This document shows, in pieces, positions 38,738 through 48,777 of a stretch of DNA of 64,000 nt. Numbering within the stretch: position 1 is the stretch's first letter; the number at the start of each line of letters is the position of its first letter. Below the pieces are notes generated by a model that saw only the letters and a list, made by a program, of their open reading frames with translations, had not been told where the DNA came from and did not search any database. The position numbers and the translations under genes were made by a program. Origin of the DNA: Torymus aiolomorphi (lineage: Eukaryota; Arthropoda; Insecta; Hymenoptera; Torymidae); assembly GCA_036365515.1 (NCBI GenBank), contig CM070873.1:178299604-178363603 (forward strand), given 5' to 3'.

Positions 38738-39137
38738 ACTGCGGCGCACATGGCAGCGATCGACGAATATCTCGGAGAGCGGCACAAAGGACGCGAAGGC
38801 CAGGTTAACTGCGCTTATGAAGTTTTTGCAAGCGGTGGTACAGGAGGAGGAGCGGATAAACATGGCCGTGCAGGGTTTTTCTTTACTGACCACGGAGGAC
38901 AAAACTCAGGTGGTAAAAGGGAAAGAACAGAAAAAAGATGTCGCTGCTGCTGCTGGACTCCTCGTGACAAATTCAAGGAAGGTAGTAGAGTGCATGTTTT
39001 GTAAAGTGAGCCATGAATCTGCGGACTGTGAAGTCGCTCGAAAAATGCCGCTTGAGAAAAAACATGATATAGCGAAGCAAGAGAAATGCTGCTTTAACTG
39101 TCTGAAGAAGGAACACAGTTTAATCGGTGCCGCATGA
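38738..39137 (+). pseudogene. BEL/Pao gag, 5'-truncated
   Basis: Coding sequence is already open at the fold-back junction (LRRTWQRSTNISESGTKDAK and on), showing that the 5' LTR and N-terminal Gag are lost. It holds the Cys/His knuckles typical of insect BEL/Pao Gag: CMFCKVSHESADC, then CFNCLKKEH. A frameshift near 39118 throws the rest (MNSKCARCNRRHLIIMC, 39134-39185) into another frame. Gag packages the element RNA in cytoplasmic particles. Confidence 0.8.
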
Positions 39138-39200
39138 ATTCGAAATGTGCCCGGTGTAATAGAAGACACCTTATTATTATGTGCTCGCAGATGACGAATA

Positions 39201-39805
39201 ATGATACATGCGTTTCAGCGGATAGTCACACCGGAGTCGCCCGCCAATAAACATAACCTCGCCAGCTTTCAAGACACACCTGTTGTATATCTCCAAACGC
39301 TCTGGGTAAAGGCGTATAGTGCTGCAGCTCAAGTCGACGCGCGGTCATCATCGATACGGGATCGCAACGCTCGTACATCACAGAGAATTTGGCCAACAGG
39401 TTAGGATATAAGTCGACTCGCAAACAAGAGGTAGTTCATTCGCTTTTTGGAGGTGGCTCAACGATGTCTAAAGTTCATGATATTTTTAAAGCCCGTGTGA
39501 AGAATATGGAAGGAAACTACGCTTGTAATTTTGAAATAATGAGTCTAGATATTATTTGTAAAGACGTAACCTGTCTGCCACCGGCTGCATGGGTTAATCG
39601 TTTAGAAAAGATGCGCGTTAAGCTCACAGATGTTCGAGACGGCCAGATGCCAATTGATATTTTAATAGGAGCAGACGTAGCTGGTAAGCTGTATATTAGT
39701 AAACGTCACGCTTTGGACAACGGCTTGACAGCAATTGAAACCCTTTTAGGATGGACAGTTATGGACAGTTATAGGCGAGCCCAAGGAGAGTCTATTGAGA
39801 AATAA
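39201..39805 (+). pseudogene. BEL/Pao aspartic protease region of pol
   Basis: The retropepsin-like active site reads DTGSQRSYITENLANRLGY with DTG at 39353-39361. It is preceded in a different frame by VYLQTLWVKAYSAAAQVDAR, implying a 1-nt shift just upstream of the active site. Downstream, IDILIGADVAGKL and GLTAIETLLGWTVM are the usual pre-RT motifs of this family. It processes Gag-Pol in an active element. The frame stops at 39805. Confidence 0.8.
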
Positions 39806-40946
39806 TGTTGTTTTAACTGTAACCTCTTTATTTTTACAGCAAATAGATATTTCTCAATTATGGAGTTTAGACGTTTTGAGCATAACTGATCCTATTTCAA
39901 AGACGTCGCAGGCTCAGAGAGATATTGAAGTTAAGAGTCGCCTTCTTGACTCTGTCGTGTTAAATAAAGAAGGCCGATATGAAGTAGAGCTGCCCTGGAT
40001 AGAGGATCATGCACCTCTGCCATCCAATGAAGTTTTGTCGAAAAGAAGGCTCGAACACATTATACCAAAACTCAAGAGAGATAATATGCTGAAAGCGCAC
40101 GGCCAAATTTTCAAAGAATGGACAGAGGAAGGTGTGATTGAGAAGATTCCAGAGGACGAGCTGGCCAAATACGGCCACTATCTGCCTCATCGACCAGTCA
40201 TTAAGTAGGAGAGTTCGACAAAAATTCGACCTGTGTTTGGCGCATCTGCGCGTGATAAAAACTCACCTTCATTAAATCAATGCCTAGAGAAAGGGCCTAA
40301 TTTAATTGAGTTAATGTCTTCTGTCTTATTACGTTTCAGAAAAGGTAAATTTGGCGTCACTTCTGACATAAGAAAGGCTTTTCTGCAAATTAGTATCAAT
40401 CCGAGAGACAGAGACAAGTTGCGCTTCCTTTGGGAGAATCAAGGGCTGTTAGAAGTTTACCGCCATCGTCGAGCAGTCTTCGGTGTATCATGCAGTCCCT
40501 TCATTCTCGGCGCTATAATTCAGTTTCATCTAGATCGAGCAAGCAAAAAGGAACTCTCTAGGGAGTACTCGCATGGCAATATAGAAAAGCTTAAAAATAG
40601 CTTCTACGTCGACAATTGTGTCAGTAATGTTGACACCGAGGAAGAGCTCGCTACGTTTATTGATGAAGCTACTGCAGTTATGGCTGAAGGTGTTTTCTAT
40701 CTGAGCCGATGGGAGTCTACAGGATCCAATGACTGTGAGGCGAGTATGGTTCTTGGTTTATTATGGAACAAAGCAGACGACATTGTCTTTAAATATGTCA
40801 TCTTCAGAGAAGGAATTGCCACTTATTGTCACGAAAAGAGTGATTTTGTCGTCTGCATATCGAATTTTCAATCCGATAGGATTCACTTGCCCTGTCTCAT
40901 TACTTCCAAAATTACTTCTACAAGAGGCTTGACAAGCAGGAAATAA
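39795..40946 (+). pseudogene. BEL/Pao reverse transcriptase region of pol
   Basis: Two frames joined in register by one TAG at 40206-40208: the pre-RT linker (ELPWIEDHAPLPSNEV) and the RT core. RT motifs are visible: IRPVFGASARDKNSPSLN, GVTSDIRKAFLQI (catalytic Asp), FGVSCSPFILGAI, and FYVDNCVSN, the BEL-type YVDN box at about 40606-40617. After about 40840 the coding continues in a different frame (YRIFNPIGFTCPVSLLPK), which itself has a TGA after LLLQEA. At least three lesions lie in this segment. Confidence 0.85.
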
Positions 40947-41004
40947 CTGGGACACGGAAGTCAGCGAAGGAATCAAGGAAAGGTTTAGCACTTGGCTGCG
41001 TAGT

Positions 41005-42684
41005 ATGCCCGCTTTGAAAGAATTGAAAATTCCAAGGAGATTTGGCTTGGTTGCTGACAGGAAGGCTTTTGATTTTCACACGTTCTGCGACACCAGTGGT
41101 ATTGGGTATGCGGCAGTTGTATTTTTATGGGCGCAGAGTGAGAGGGGTACTGTCTTGCATCTCGTTGTGGCTAAGGCGCCGCTTAAGAAGATGACTATAC
41201 CGCGCCTGGAATTATTAGCAGCAACGATCGCGGCGAGACTCACAACCTCTGTGACTGAGGCATTGGACTGTCAAGATATCACCAGCTCATTTTGGTCTGA
41301 TTCCACAACGGTGCTCTCTTGGATAAAAAAAGAGACACAATGGAACACTTTTGTCTTCAACAGGGTTGGAGAAATACGAAAGCTTACATCGCCAAAAAAT
41401 TTGAGGTATGTTCCTGGCACAATCAACCCGGCAGATACTACGTCACGAGGATGCACCGCTGATCAACTGATTTCATCTCGATGGTGGGAGGGGCCAGAGT
41501 GGCTGAGAGAAGAACGAAATTGGCCCTCGTCTGATTTTGATGCTGATGAAGAGCTGATTAACGTCGAGCGAAAGAAGACCGCGACAGTTGCGATGTTAGA
41601 CTGTAGTACGGGTGATTCCTGGTATTCACATTATTTTTCTAATTATTTTAAATTATTACGTTTTCTAGCTTTGATTTTAAGGTTCGTAAGTAACTGTAGA
41701 TTGCGTAAAGATTTGAGAAAATGTGGTAGTTTAACTTCTACCGAAATCGCGGAGGCGGAAACTAAATTATTTGTTATTTTGCAAAGCGAAATGTTTTCTT
41801 CTGTAAAAGATGAACGACTTAAGGATTTTCAAGTTTTTACAGATGATAAGGGCGTCCTAAGAGTCAAGACGAAAATCGTAAATCGCGACGAAACTTTTAA
41901 TTTTCGATGTCCGGTTATTCTCGACTCGCGACATATAGTTGTAAAACGTTTAATAGAGTACGAACATAGTAAACGGCATGCGGATGTACATTGTTTAATG
42001 ATTGTTTTATGCGAAAAGTATTGGATTATGGCCGCGCGAAGGGTGATACGCTCTGCAGTTAGTCGTTGCGTTCGCTGTAAACGATATTCTGTTAAACGCT
42101 TAGAAGTCGAACCGAGTGCTCTGCCCGTGAACAGAGTACGCGATGCCGCGTTATTCGAAGTCGTCAATGTAGATTTTGCGGGACCCTTATTTTTAAAAGG
42201 TGGTGAAAAGGCGTGGATTTGTTTATTTACCTGCGCTGTTTATCGTGCTATACATCTGAAGTTGGTTAGTTCTTTATCGACGCCCGCATTCTTGGAAGCA
42301 CTGAGACGATTTATCGCGAGATGCGGTCGGCCTACGGTAATTTACAGCGATAATGGGACTAATTTCGCGGGTTTCCAAAACGCGTGTCAAAAACTCAATT
42401 GGGACCTTATCTCAGAGTATAGCACAAGTCAAATGATTGAGTGGCGGCTTAACCCTCCCTCAGCTGCCTGGTGGGGTGGTTGGTGGGAGCGACTCGTTCG
42501 CACGGTCAAGCAATCATTGCGTAAAGTGTTAGATAAAGCAAGCGTAACGTACGAAGAATTGTATACTATTTTATGTGACTGCGAGGCTCTAATAAATGCG
42601 CGACCTCTTGCATATGTAGCCGATGATCCTTCATATCTCATACCGTTAACCCTGCATCATTTTTGCAAGAAATTCGAGAGGTAG
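41005..42684 (+). CDS. BEL/Pao RNase H and integrase region of pol
   Basis: The longest intact frame of the element, 559 codons. RNase H: CDTSGIGYAAVVF, RLELLAATIAARL and FWSDSTTVLSW supply the acidic residues. Integrase: a zinc-binding segment with CVRCKRY, then the DDE triad in NVDFAGPLF (about residue 389), IYSDNGTNFAG (about 448) and AAWWGGWWERLVR (Glu near 494). Integrase inserts the cDNA copy into chromosomes. All catalytic residues I expect are present. The frame shifts near its end; the last codons overlap the C-terminal segment that follows. Confidence 0.88.
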   Translation: MPALKELKIPRRFGLVADRKAFDFHTFCDTSGIGYAAVVFLWAQSERGTVLHLVVAKAPLKKMTIPRLELLAATIAARLTTSVTEALDCQDITSSFWSDSTTVLSWIKKETQWNTFVFNRVGEIRKLTSPKNLRYVPGTINPADTTSRGCTADQLISSRWWEGPEWLREERNWPSSDFDADEELINVERKKTATVAMLDCSTGDSWYSHYFSNYFKLLRFLALILRFVSNCRLRKDLRKCGSLTSTEIAEAETKLFVILQSEMFSSVKDERLKDFQVFTDDKGVLRVKTKIVNRDETFNFRCPVILDSRHIVVKRLIEYEHSKRHADVHCLMIVLCEKYWIMAARRVIRSAVSRCVRCKRYSVKRLEVEPSALPVNRVRDAALFEVVNVDFAGPLFLKGGEKAWICLFTCAVYRAIHLKLVSSLSTPAFLEALRRFIARCGRPTVIYSDNGTNFAGFQNACQKLNWDLISEYSTSQMIEWRLNPPSAAWWGGWWERLVRTVKQSLRKVLDKASVTYEELYTILCDCEALINARPLAYVADDPSYLIPLTLHHFCKKFER

Positions 42685-43127
42685 GCGTTCAGGATTGTGA
42701 CACTATGGACCGAGCGAATTTGTGTGCTCGCTATCGGTACCGGCAGAAATTGAAAGACGATGTTCGTCGCAGATTTCGCCTTAAATATCTGAGTTTATTA
42801 AAAGCACCTGGTAATGTAAAAAAGGCTCATAGTGTAAAGGTTAATGACGTTGTATTGGTAGGAGATGATACGCTCAAAAGATTAGATTGGCCAATTGGCA
42901 TTATTACTGCTGTTATACCTGGGCTAGATGGAAAAATTCGCGTAGTAAAAGTAAAAACGCAAAAGAGTGAGCTTATTCGACCCATACAACGTATTTACCC
43001 TTTAGAGCTGTCACTTTCAAATGTTAATGATGAGATTAGTAATGTTTTGAAAAATACAGTTAAGAATAGTGTAGAGATTGTTAAAAATAGACGCGCAAAA
43101 GAGTACCTTCCCGAGACGTCATTGTAA
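42663..43127 (+). pseudogene. BEL/Pao integrase C-terminal segment (DUF5641-like)
   Basis: Continues pol in another frame. Motifs such as DRANLCARYRYRQKLKDD, VKVNDVVLVGDD and WPIGIITAVIPGLDGKIRVV match the DUF5641-type C-terminal domain that follows the integrase core in BEL/Pao elements. It ends at 43127, close to the start of the candidate 3' LTR, as is usual. Confidence 0.8.
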
Positions 43128-43134
43128 AATCTAG

Positions 43135-43546
43135 TGTAGCATATGTAACGCGGTCAGGTAGAACTGTTAAATCTGTGCGACGTTCTAATTAGAATTTTAT
43201 TTTGTAATTAAATAGCGATATAAAGAGCCTATTTCTCGATTTGTATTTGAGCCTCTCGTTTCAAAGGTGGGAGGATGTAGAGAATAGGCATAGTGCGTGA
43301 TATTTACCGGCTGAGTTCTACGAATGTAAGTGGGAGCGTGCGACCGACGCGCTCTGCGAAAGAGAGGGGACGGAGGCCGACAGACCCGTTCGAGCGCGCG
43401 CACGCGGAGCATCGTGGCGCGTGCCGAGTATTTTGGCGGAGCAGAGAGAATAGGAGTTTTTGATTGGAGTTGTTGTAAGAGTCTACAATAAAGAAATTTG
43501 AACATTGAGACTACTCTTTTTTATTCCGCGAGTTCCACACACACCA
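43135..43546 (+). repeat. Candidate 3' LTR of the BEL/Pao element
   Basis: Begins at tgtagcatatg just after pol and ends around gttccacaca, so TGT...ACA ends are possible. It is GC-rich internally and has an AATAAA (in ctacaataaagaaatttg, about 43490) suited to polyadenylation in R. The 5' LTR is missing, so the limits cannot be confirmed by comparison and no target duplication can be checked. Confidence 0.5.
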
Positions 43547-44218
43547 GCGCCGGCCTGAAAACCAAGTGGAGTGGTTCCACAACAGCATGTACTAAGAATA
43601 CAAAATCTAACGTTCTCTGCAAGTTTCAGAAAAATCACAAGCAAATCGTTTTCTCGGAGAACGTCCTTAAATTAAAGTTAAATTAACTCTATTATCATAT
43701 TTTTCCAATGTTTCCGTACTTCGTGTTTGTTCTGATTCCATTAAATTAACTAAACTATAATGTTTGTTTAATGACACTGTACTTTGTGGTATCTGTAATG
43801 CAGTTAAACTAACTTCACCATCATTATTTTCAAATGATATTATACTTGGTGATATTTTTACTCCAGTTAAATTATTTTCTTTTAATGCTATATCGAATTC
43901 TTCATTAGTAGACTGTAAAATATAAAAAATAGTATATTACGATACGGGTGTGGAAGGTGATTGTTCATCGCATGCGACATTTTTGGCACGAGAGAAGCCA
44001 ATGAGAAAAGTCGAATGCGGTAAAAAGCACCTTACGCACCAGTGTCATACAGTGTTTTATACCACGAGAGCCGAATAATCATATTAAAGTTATGATTTTA
44101 AGGTTAGAGTGATATAATAATTCATAAAAATGTTTTTTAAATAATTACTATAGAAAAAATAATTAATAAATACGTTTTGGACTATATTATTAGTGTTTTC
44201 ATTGACAGTAACTTAGCA
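43547..44218. other. AT-rich stretch with a MITE-like fragment
   Basis: From about 43930, gtatattacgatacgggtgt begins a segment ending near aagcaccttacgcaccagtg and tcatacagtgttttata, with weakly inverted ends. The same opening phrase occurs near 1955. The upstream part has repeated gataacactg/attatact-type motifs and no gene. Confidence 0.45.
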
Positions 44219-44318
44219 TTTTTTTGGGCGAGGCGGACATCAAACGAACCAATGTTTGGCGAATATTGTTTTTTATTTATTGTTTTTTATTTTTATTTAA
44301 TGACTGAATAACTGTTTA

Positions 44319-44362
44319 TGCCCTGAAGAGGGGAGTATACTAACACTCCCGAAACGTCGGCA
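44319..44362 (+). ncRNA. Hammerhead ribozyme-like motif 1
   Basis: All core parts are in order: stem I UGCC (44319-44322), CUGAAGA (44323-44329, fitting CUGANGA), stem II GGGGAG with CUCCC (44330-44335 and 44346-44350, one bulged G), GAAA (44351-44354), then ACGU (44354-44357), C (44358) as the cleavage nucleotide in GUC, and GGCA (44359-44362) closing stem I. Stem III is only ACGU, which is self-complementary, so it could form between two molecules or tandem copies, as known for minimal dimeric hammerheads in Penelope-like elements and retrozymes. Self-cleavage is inferred, not shown. Confidence 0.65.
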
Positions 44363-44436
44363 AATAAATTATTTATTGTCGGCAAATAAATTATTTATTG
44401 TTTTTTATTTTTATTTAATGACTGAATAACTGTTTA

Positions 44437-44480
44437 TGCCCTGAAGAGGGGAATATACTAACACTCCCGAAACGTCGGCA
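44437..44480 (+). ncRNA. Hammerhead ribozyme-like motif 2
   Basis: Repeats the first motif 118 nt downstream: UGCC (44437-44440), CUGAAGA (44441-44447), stem II, GAAA (44469-44472), GUC (44474-44476) and GGCA (44477-44480). It differs from copy 1 by one substitution in the stem II region (ggggaa for ggggag), which weakens the end of that helix. Core nucleotides are unchanged. Confidence 0.65.
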
Positions 44481-44539
44481 AATAAAAAACAATATTCGCC
44501 AAACATTGGTTCGTTTGATGTCCGCCTCTCCCAAAAAAA

Positions 44540-45063
44540 CTTAAATATCACGAACGTACTTTAACGATATTAGCATTTTTATTCATTCACTCATCAGCAT
44601 ATCTTAACGAAACAATTGCTTGACTAAGTGGACGCCGAAGTCACGTCAGTTATTTTTTAAAGATTTCTCTTCGAATAATTAACAGATTTCACAAAAATTT
44701 CTGGAGAATACTTAAAATTTATATACGAAGCGCACTCAAGTCTTGAAATTAAAAAAAAATAATTATCTTTCATTTTCATAATTTATAGGTTATATTACGC
44801 GCGCTAGTTTTTCAAGGTTCTCTCGGTAATTAAATGATTGTTTGAATTGCGATTTTAAGAAATTACTAAACATTAATACTTAAAGCGCGCTCAAGTCTCC
44901 AAAATCCAAAAAGATAAAAATTTTTTTATCTGTGCGATAAAAACGCGTTATAGTGATACAGCGCCGTCCCCCATTTATAATACATTGACGTCGGCGTCCC
45001 CTTAAACCTAAAACTAAATATAAATTATAAATAATGTTGATTAAAACTATTCTATTCATATAG
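44540..45063. other. AT-rich stretch before a gene-like unit
   Basis: Contains a repeated phrase, gcgcactcaagtcttgaaat and gcgcgctcaagtctccaaaat-type, near 44731 and 44885, each followed by A-rich sequence. This indicates a local duplication of about 155 bp. No gene is seen. Confidence 0.4.
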
Positions 45064-45309
45064 AATTCAAAATATAAAAATAAGGGACACATTCCACAGC
45101 ATTTCATTAGAACTTGCTCATGAATTAATAGTACATCTATTTGAAGATAATGAAATAGAAAAAACTCATTTTCTATGTAAGGCGTGCAAGACAATGTCTA
45201 TGACGATACAGTACAGGAAAGCTGAAGAAATACGTTATATTTTTCCTTTGAATGACGATGATTTATCATTACAATTCCAAAATGTAAAACTATTTTTAAA
45301 AAATTGTTT
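45064..45309 (+). CDS. Gene-like unit, exon 1 (unidentified, CxxC motif)
   Basis: Acceptor-like tctattcatatag precedes a 246-nt open segment that ends at a perfect GTAAGT donor (45310). It reads RDTFHSISLELAHELIVH, LFEDNEIEKTHFLCKACK, IRYIFPLNDDDLSLQF, LFLKNC, which looks like real protein. The FLCKAC gives a CxxC pair. It exits in phase 2 and joins in frame to the exon at 45888. No family recognised. The exon may be internal, as no good start codon lies in frame upstream. Confidence 0.5.
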
Positions 45310-45344
45310 GTAAGTAAAATAATTTAAATATAATTAATTTTAAG

Positions 45345-45848
45345 TAGGGTGACTTCACCAGTGAATGAACGACTAAGAAAATTGTAACTTTTGTTATTAA
45401 ATTAAGTGGTTTAAAATGGGTTATAAGTAAAACCCTTTTAAAATTTATATTTTAAAATGACTAAACTTTACGTCGGTGAGCAAATTTTGAATGAAGAATG
45501 GAAGTAAAAATTTTATTAAATAAAAATCTGTAAATATCTCCTAAAATCTAGTAAATGAACACGCCATCTTAGTATCTAAATACGTTCCACCAGTGAATGA
45601 ATACATCCCCAGTGAATGAACACTTAATAGCGGCGATTTTATGATTTATTCTTAACAAGATAATTCCTTTTATGCATCTTATTTTATTTTATTTATGAAT
45701 CTTTATATAAAATGAAATAAAAATATTCAAGGATTCGCAAATTATCTCCATGTTAGATAAACAGTACATAGAAAGCTTGATATTTTCATATATTTAAAGA
45801 AACTGCTCGTTCACTGGTCACTGTTCTGATACTGGTGCAGTCACCTTA
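45345..45848. mobile_element. MITE-like element inside an intron
   Basis: Ends are imperfectly inverted: agggtgacttcaccagtga at the left and actggtgcagtcacctta at the right. Internal copies of caccagtgaatgaa-type motifs occur near 45590, 45610 and 45810. Removing it would leave an intron of only about 75 bp, a usual insect intron size. Confidence 0.6.
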
Positions 45849-45887
45849 GTAGTTATGTGAAGAATAAAAATATTTGTATATCAACAG

Positions 45888-46290
45888 ACCCAAAAAATCA
45901 GCAGATATAAAAAGGAAACATAAACAATATATTACAACTCAAGAATTACACAATTTATCCGATAATTTACAAGAGATAATAGAGAACCAAAACGAAGAAG
46001 TATCGCAAGATAATGAAGATGATAATGATCTCCAAGATGAATTAACAATAATTAATAACGAAAATATGAACTTAAAAGAATTAATTGATATAAAAGACAA
46101 CATAATAAATGATAAAGATATACAAATTTTAGAGCTACAAAACACCATTACTAATTTACGAGAACAGTTAAATAATCCCATGGAACAGCTACGAGATTTA
46201 GAACAGCAACAACCATAACTACAAGACGAAGAATCTCCAACTAGTAGTGACAATGAAGATAATGGAAAATATAAAATTTTCTCTTTCTAA
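45888..46290 (+). pseudogene. Gene-like unit, exon 2 (coiled-coil, interrupted)
   Basis: Follows acceptor tttgtatatcaacag and continues the previous frame: PKKSADIKRKHKQYITTQ, LHNLSDNLQEIIENQNEE, then a long acidic, Asn/Leu-rich coiled-coil-like run (NMNLKELIDIKDNIINDK, QNTITNLREQLNNP) to a TAA at 46216-46218. The same frame continues beyond it (LQDEESPTSSDNEDNGKY) to a second TAA at 46290, so the first stop may be a nonsense change. Alternatively 46218 is the genuine end. Low GC and repeated acidic residues fit a nuclear or scaffold-type protein, but function is unknown. Confidence 0.5.
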
Positions 46291-46341
46291 ATTATTGTCG
46301 GTGTCTTAGAGTTGGGAGGGTCCATACGTGAGAACGATCAT

Positions 46342-46869
46342 ATACGTGCAAATCCGCGGACTACAGCACACAACTGGGGTACAAAAACGGAAACAATTTT
46401 TTTTGAGGGCACACCTACCACATAAGGTTTTTTCGGTTCTTTGGGGGTCCCCCAATATGAAAATACTCGTGAACACTCATTATCCGTTGCTATTTTCGTC
46501 ATTATTCGCTATTTTCAAATTCATGTAGCTTTGCACAGAATCGATCGATTTTAACGATTCTCATCTCAAATTAAAGCTCTATTCTTCAACTTTAATCTCT
46601 TTTTTGTGTAATTTAGTTTGGCCTCTTCAATAGTTTGCTATTAGTTAATCATCAATGACTACTTTTCGTCCATTTTTCCCATGTTAAATTTCCATAAGAA
46701 AAATTGATTTCGTCGGCAAAAAAGCTTGGCAACGGATAATGTTCACGAGTATTTTCATGTTGGGGGACCCCTAACAAACCAAAAAACCTTATGTGGTAGG
46801 TGTGCTCTCAAAAAAAATTTTCCGTTTTTGTACCCCAGTTGTATGCTGTAGTCCGCGGATTTGCACATA
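46342..46869. mobile_element. MITE with ~155-170 bp terminal inverted repeats
   Basis: Left arm 46342-46510 (gcaaatccgcggactacagc, acctaccacataaggttttt, actcgtgaacactcattatc) is the reverse complement of the right arm 46718-46869. The centre contains gaatcgatcgattttaacga, also seen in the family at 7.7 kb. There is no coding capacity. It separates exon-like pieces of the gene-like unit. Confidence 0.85.
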
Positions 46870-46928
46870 TGTCTCCGAGCGCTTTGGGAGAGGCAGCGTA
46901 CTATGCTTAGGAGTGAAACACTTCTAAG

Positions 46929-47071
46929 AATGGAAGCGATTCAATTCTACAATTCCAGCAGATAATATATCCGAAATAAAAGAATTATTAACTCCCAAAT
47001 ATAGAAATTATTTACAACTGGATAACTGGGAGAAGTACGTTCTCGATTTTTGGAAACTATTACACTTATAA
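46929..47071 (+). pseudogene. Gene-like unit, possible exon 3
   Basis: After an acceptor-like acacttctaag, the frame reads WKRFNSTIPADNISEIKE, LLTPKYRNYLQLDNWEKY, VLDFWKLLHL and stops at 47069-47071. The composition is protein-like and lies downstream of the MITE, on the same strand as the two previous exons. Whether it belongs to the same transcript is inferred from order only; I did not find a clear donor between 46218 and the MITE. Confidence 0.35.
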
Positions 47072-47449
47072 ATAGGATAGCATTATTTCTGCTCCCTTAG
47101 TCGTGTATAGGGGAAGGTCAGGCGCCACGGGCACCCTAACTTTAACATAGAATTTTATGAAAATTATAGACATTTAGTTCATTTTATAAAATGCTGAAAA
47201 TCTCATCAAGAATCGGGATGTACAGTTGAATATATTTTTTTTGTATCGCGTTTAATAATACATATCGAAAAGTAACGATTGTCCAAAGTGCTCTACGTGA
47301 TCCACTAACGGAGCGAGTGTGATACCTGCTGGGGCACGAGTTGCATGGATTTCTATGAAGTATTTTCAGATTCATAACTTTTCGTAAATAGTAAAATGTG
47401 AAATAATAATGTACTTGAAGTTGGCAACGTTGCAACTCCAACTAAAATC

Positions 47450-47900
47450 TAAACTTCCAAAAAATTAGGATTTCCGCTCAAAATCGATTCCAACGGATAC
47501 AAATGATGTGAACAACAAAAAAAATAAAATGAAAAACAACAACTCACCTCACAACAGCCCATTTTGTCGCGACAAAAAAAGAAAAAGTTATCATTAGACG
47601 GTTTTGAGATCGCCAATAATTTTATTGCTGGAATACAATTTCTAGCATAGAGGTTACCTATACAAAAACATTGGCAACGATGCAACTACCGCGTAACATC
47701 TCCAAACTACCCATTTCACCACCGAAAATCGCAAAAAATTCTAATTCCGCAGTTTTTCAGATCGCCAATAATTTTACTGCTGGAATATAATTCTTAGCTT
47801 GCAGGCCAGCTACAAAAAAATTGGCGACCCTGCAAGTACCGCAGAACACCCGCGAACTACACCCCTATTTGTTCCGTAAAATCGCAAAAACATTTTAATT
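47450..47900 (-). repeat. ~150 bp tandem repeat array A
   Basis: Two to three diverged units. The landmark agatcgccaataattttatt lies near 47608 and 47760, with ttctagcatag/ttcttagcttgcagg and ggcaacgatgcaactaccgc in each. The same unit occurs in the opposite orientation at 54380-54950. Confidence 0.8.
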
Positions 47901-48242
47901 TTGCCATGGATTTATTAACTCTGACTGATTTATACTAACTCTGTGCAATACTGCCTTATGTAAGTTCTGAGACTGTCAGCGTCAAAACATCATTCACTGC
48001 TTTGCGAGTTAAATTTGAATTATTTTTACATAGTTTAAAATAACAATATTATGGAAAACGTCGTTTATCGTTTTCAATAAAAGAGTAATGAATAATTAAT
48101 GATAATTTTCCTAACAGAGTGCTCAAAATTCAATTTTGTGAACCTAAATGAGTTCACAAAATATCACACTAGTGCAGGAATACGCTATACTTTGCGCACT
48201 CATTCGGGTTCATAAAATTGAACTGAGCGCAGCTCGTTATTT
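47901..48242. other. AT-rich spacer with inverted fragments
   Basis: Bases about 48100-48240 hold tcctaacagagtgctcaaaa and ttcataaaattgaactgagcg, which echo the ends of the MITE that follows (tcctaacgaagtgcccgaaa). This suggests a nested or older copy of the same family. Confidence 0.5.
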
Positions 48243-48528
48243 AAATAGTACATTACGCAACTATTCCGCAAAATAGGTCATTCCCAGACGAGAAGAGTTT
48301 GTCTCCCGAGCGCTGCGAGGGCACGTGTTGTGTATACTATTTTTCCTAACGAAGTGCCCGAAATCGAACTCTGCGCAGCTCGTTTGGAAAAATAGTACTT
48401 ATACGCAACACGTGTGCAATAGGTCACCTGCACTCGTCTCTTTTATCGCCTTCGCTGCGCTCGGTCAACAAATTCGGCTCGTGGGTGAATAATCTACTTT
48501 GCGCACTAGTTGGGTAATGTACTATTTT
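48243..48528. mobile_element. MITE with acattacgcaact-type ends
   Basis: Left end aaatagtacattacgcaact and right end agttgggtaatgtactattt are inverted. Inside, actatttttcctaacgaagt and cgtttggaaaaatagt form a second nested inverted pair. It is non-coding. The left end resembles the outer end of the autonomous-looking transposon starting at 48698 (acattacgcaactagggagg). Confidence 0.75.
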
Positions 48529-48777
48529 GTAGTAATGTTGTCAGCTATAATTCCTAAAAAAGTTAATTTTATTTTCTAATTGTTTATAAAAGTTTTATCA
48601 TGGACGTTGTATTGATTTATTTATTGAAAATCTGTAAATGTTGTACATTTGATATAAAAGTTAAACACGTCAAGAGAAAACAATAATAATACATTACGCA
48701 ACTAGGGAGGTAAAGAGTTGACCAGTCCAGGGCTCGTGTGAATTGCCACCCCAGCCAAGGGGAGGGTTGCACAAATG

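Larger units (their letters stand above)
44219..44539. mobile_element. Small element with ~56 bp inverted ends around twin hammerhead-like motifs
   Basis: Left end gggcgaggcggacatcaaac (in 44219-44275) and the right end (44483-44539) are inverted copies with about one mismatch over 56 bp, including gaaccaatgtttggcgaata. The interior is an almost perfect tandem duplication of about 118 bp. No protein frame. The layout suits a MITE or an inverted terminal fragment of a Penelope-like or retrozyme-type element. Confidence 0.85.
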
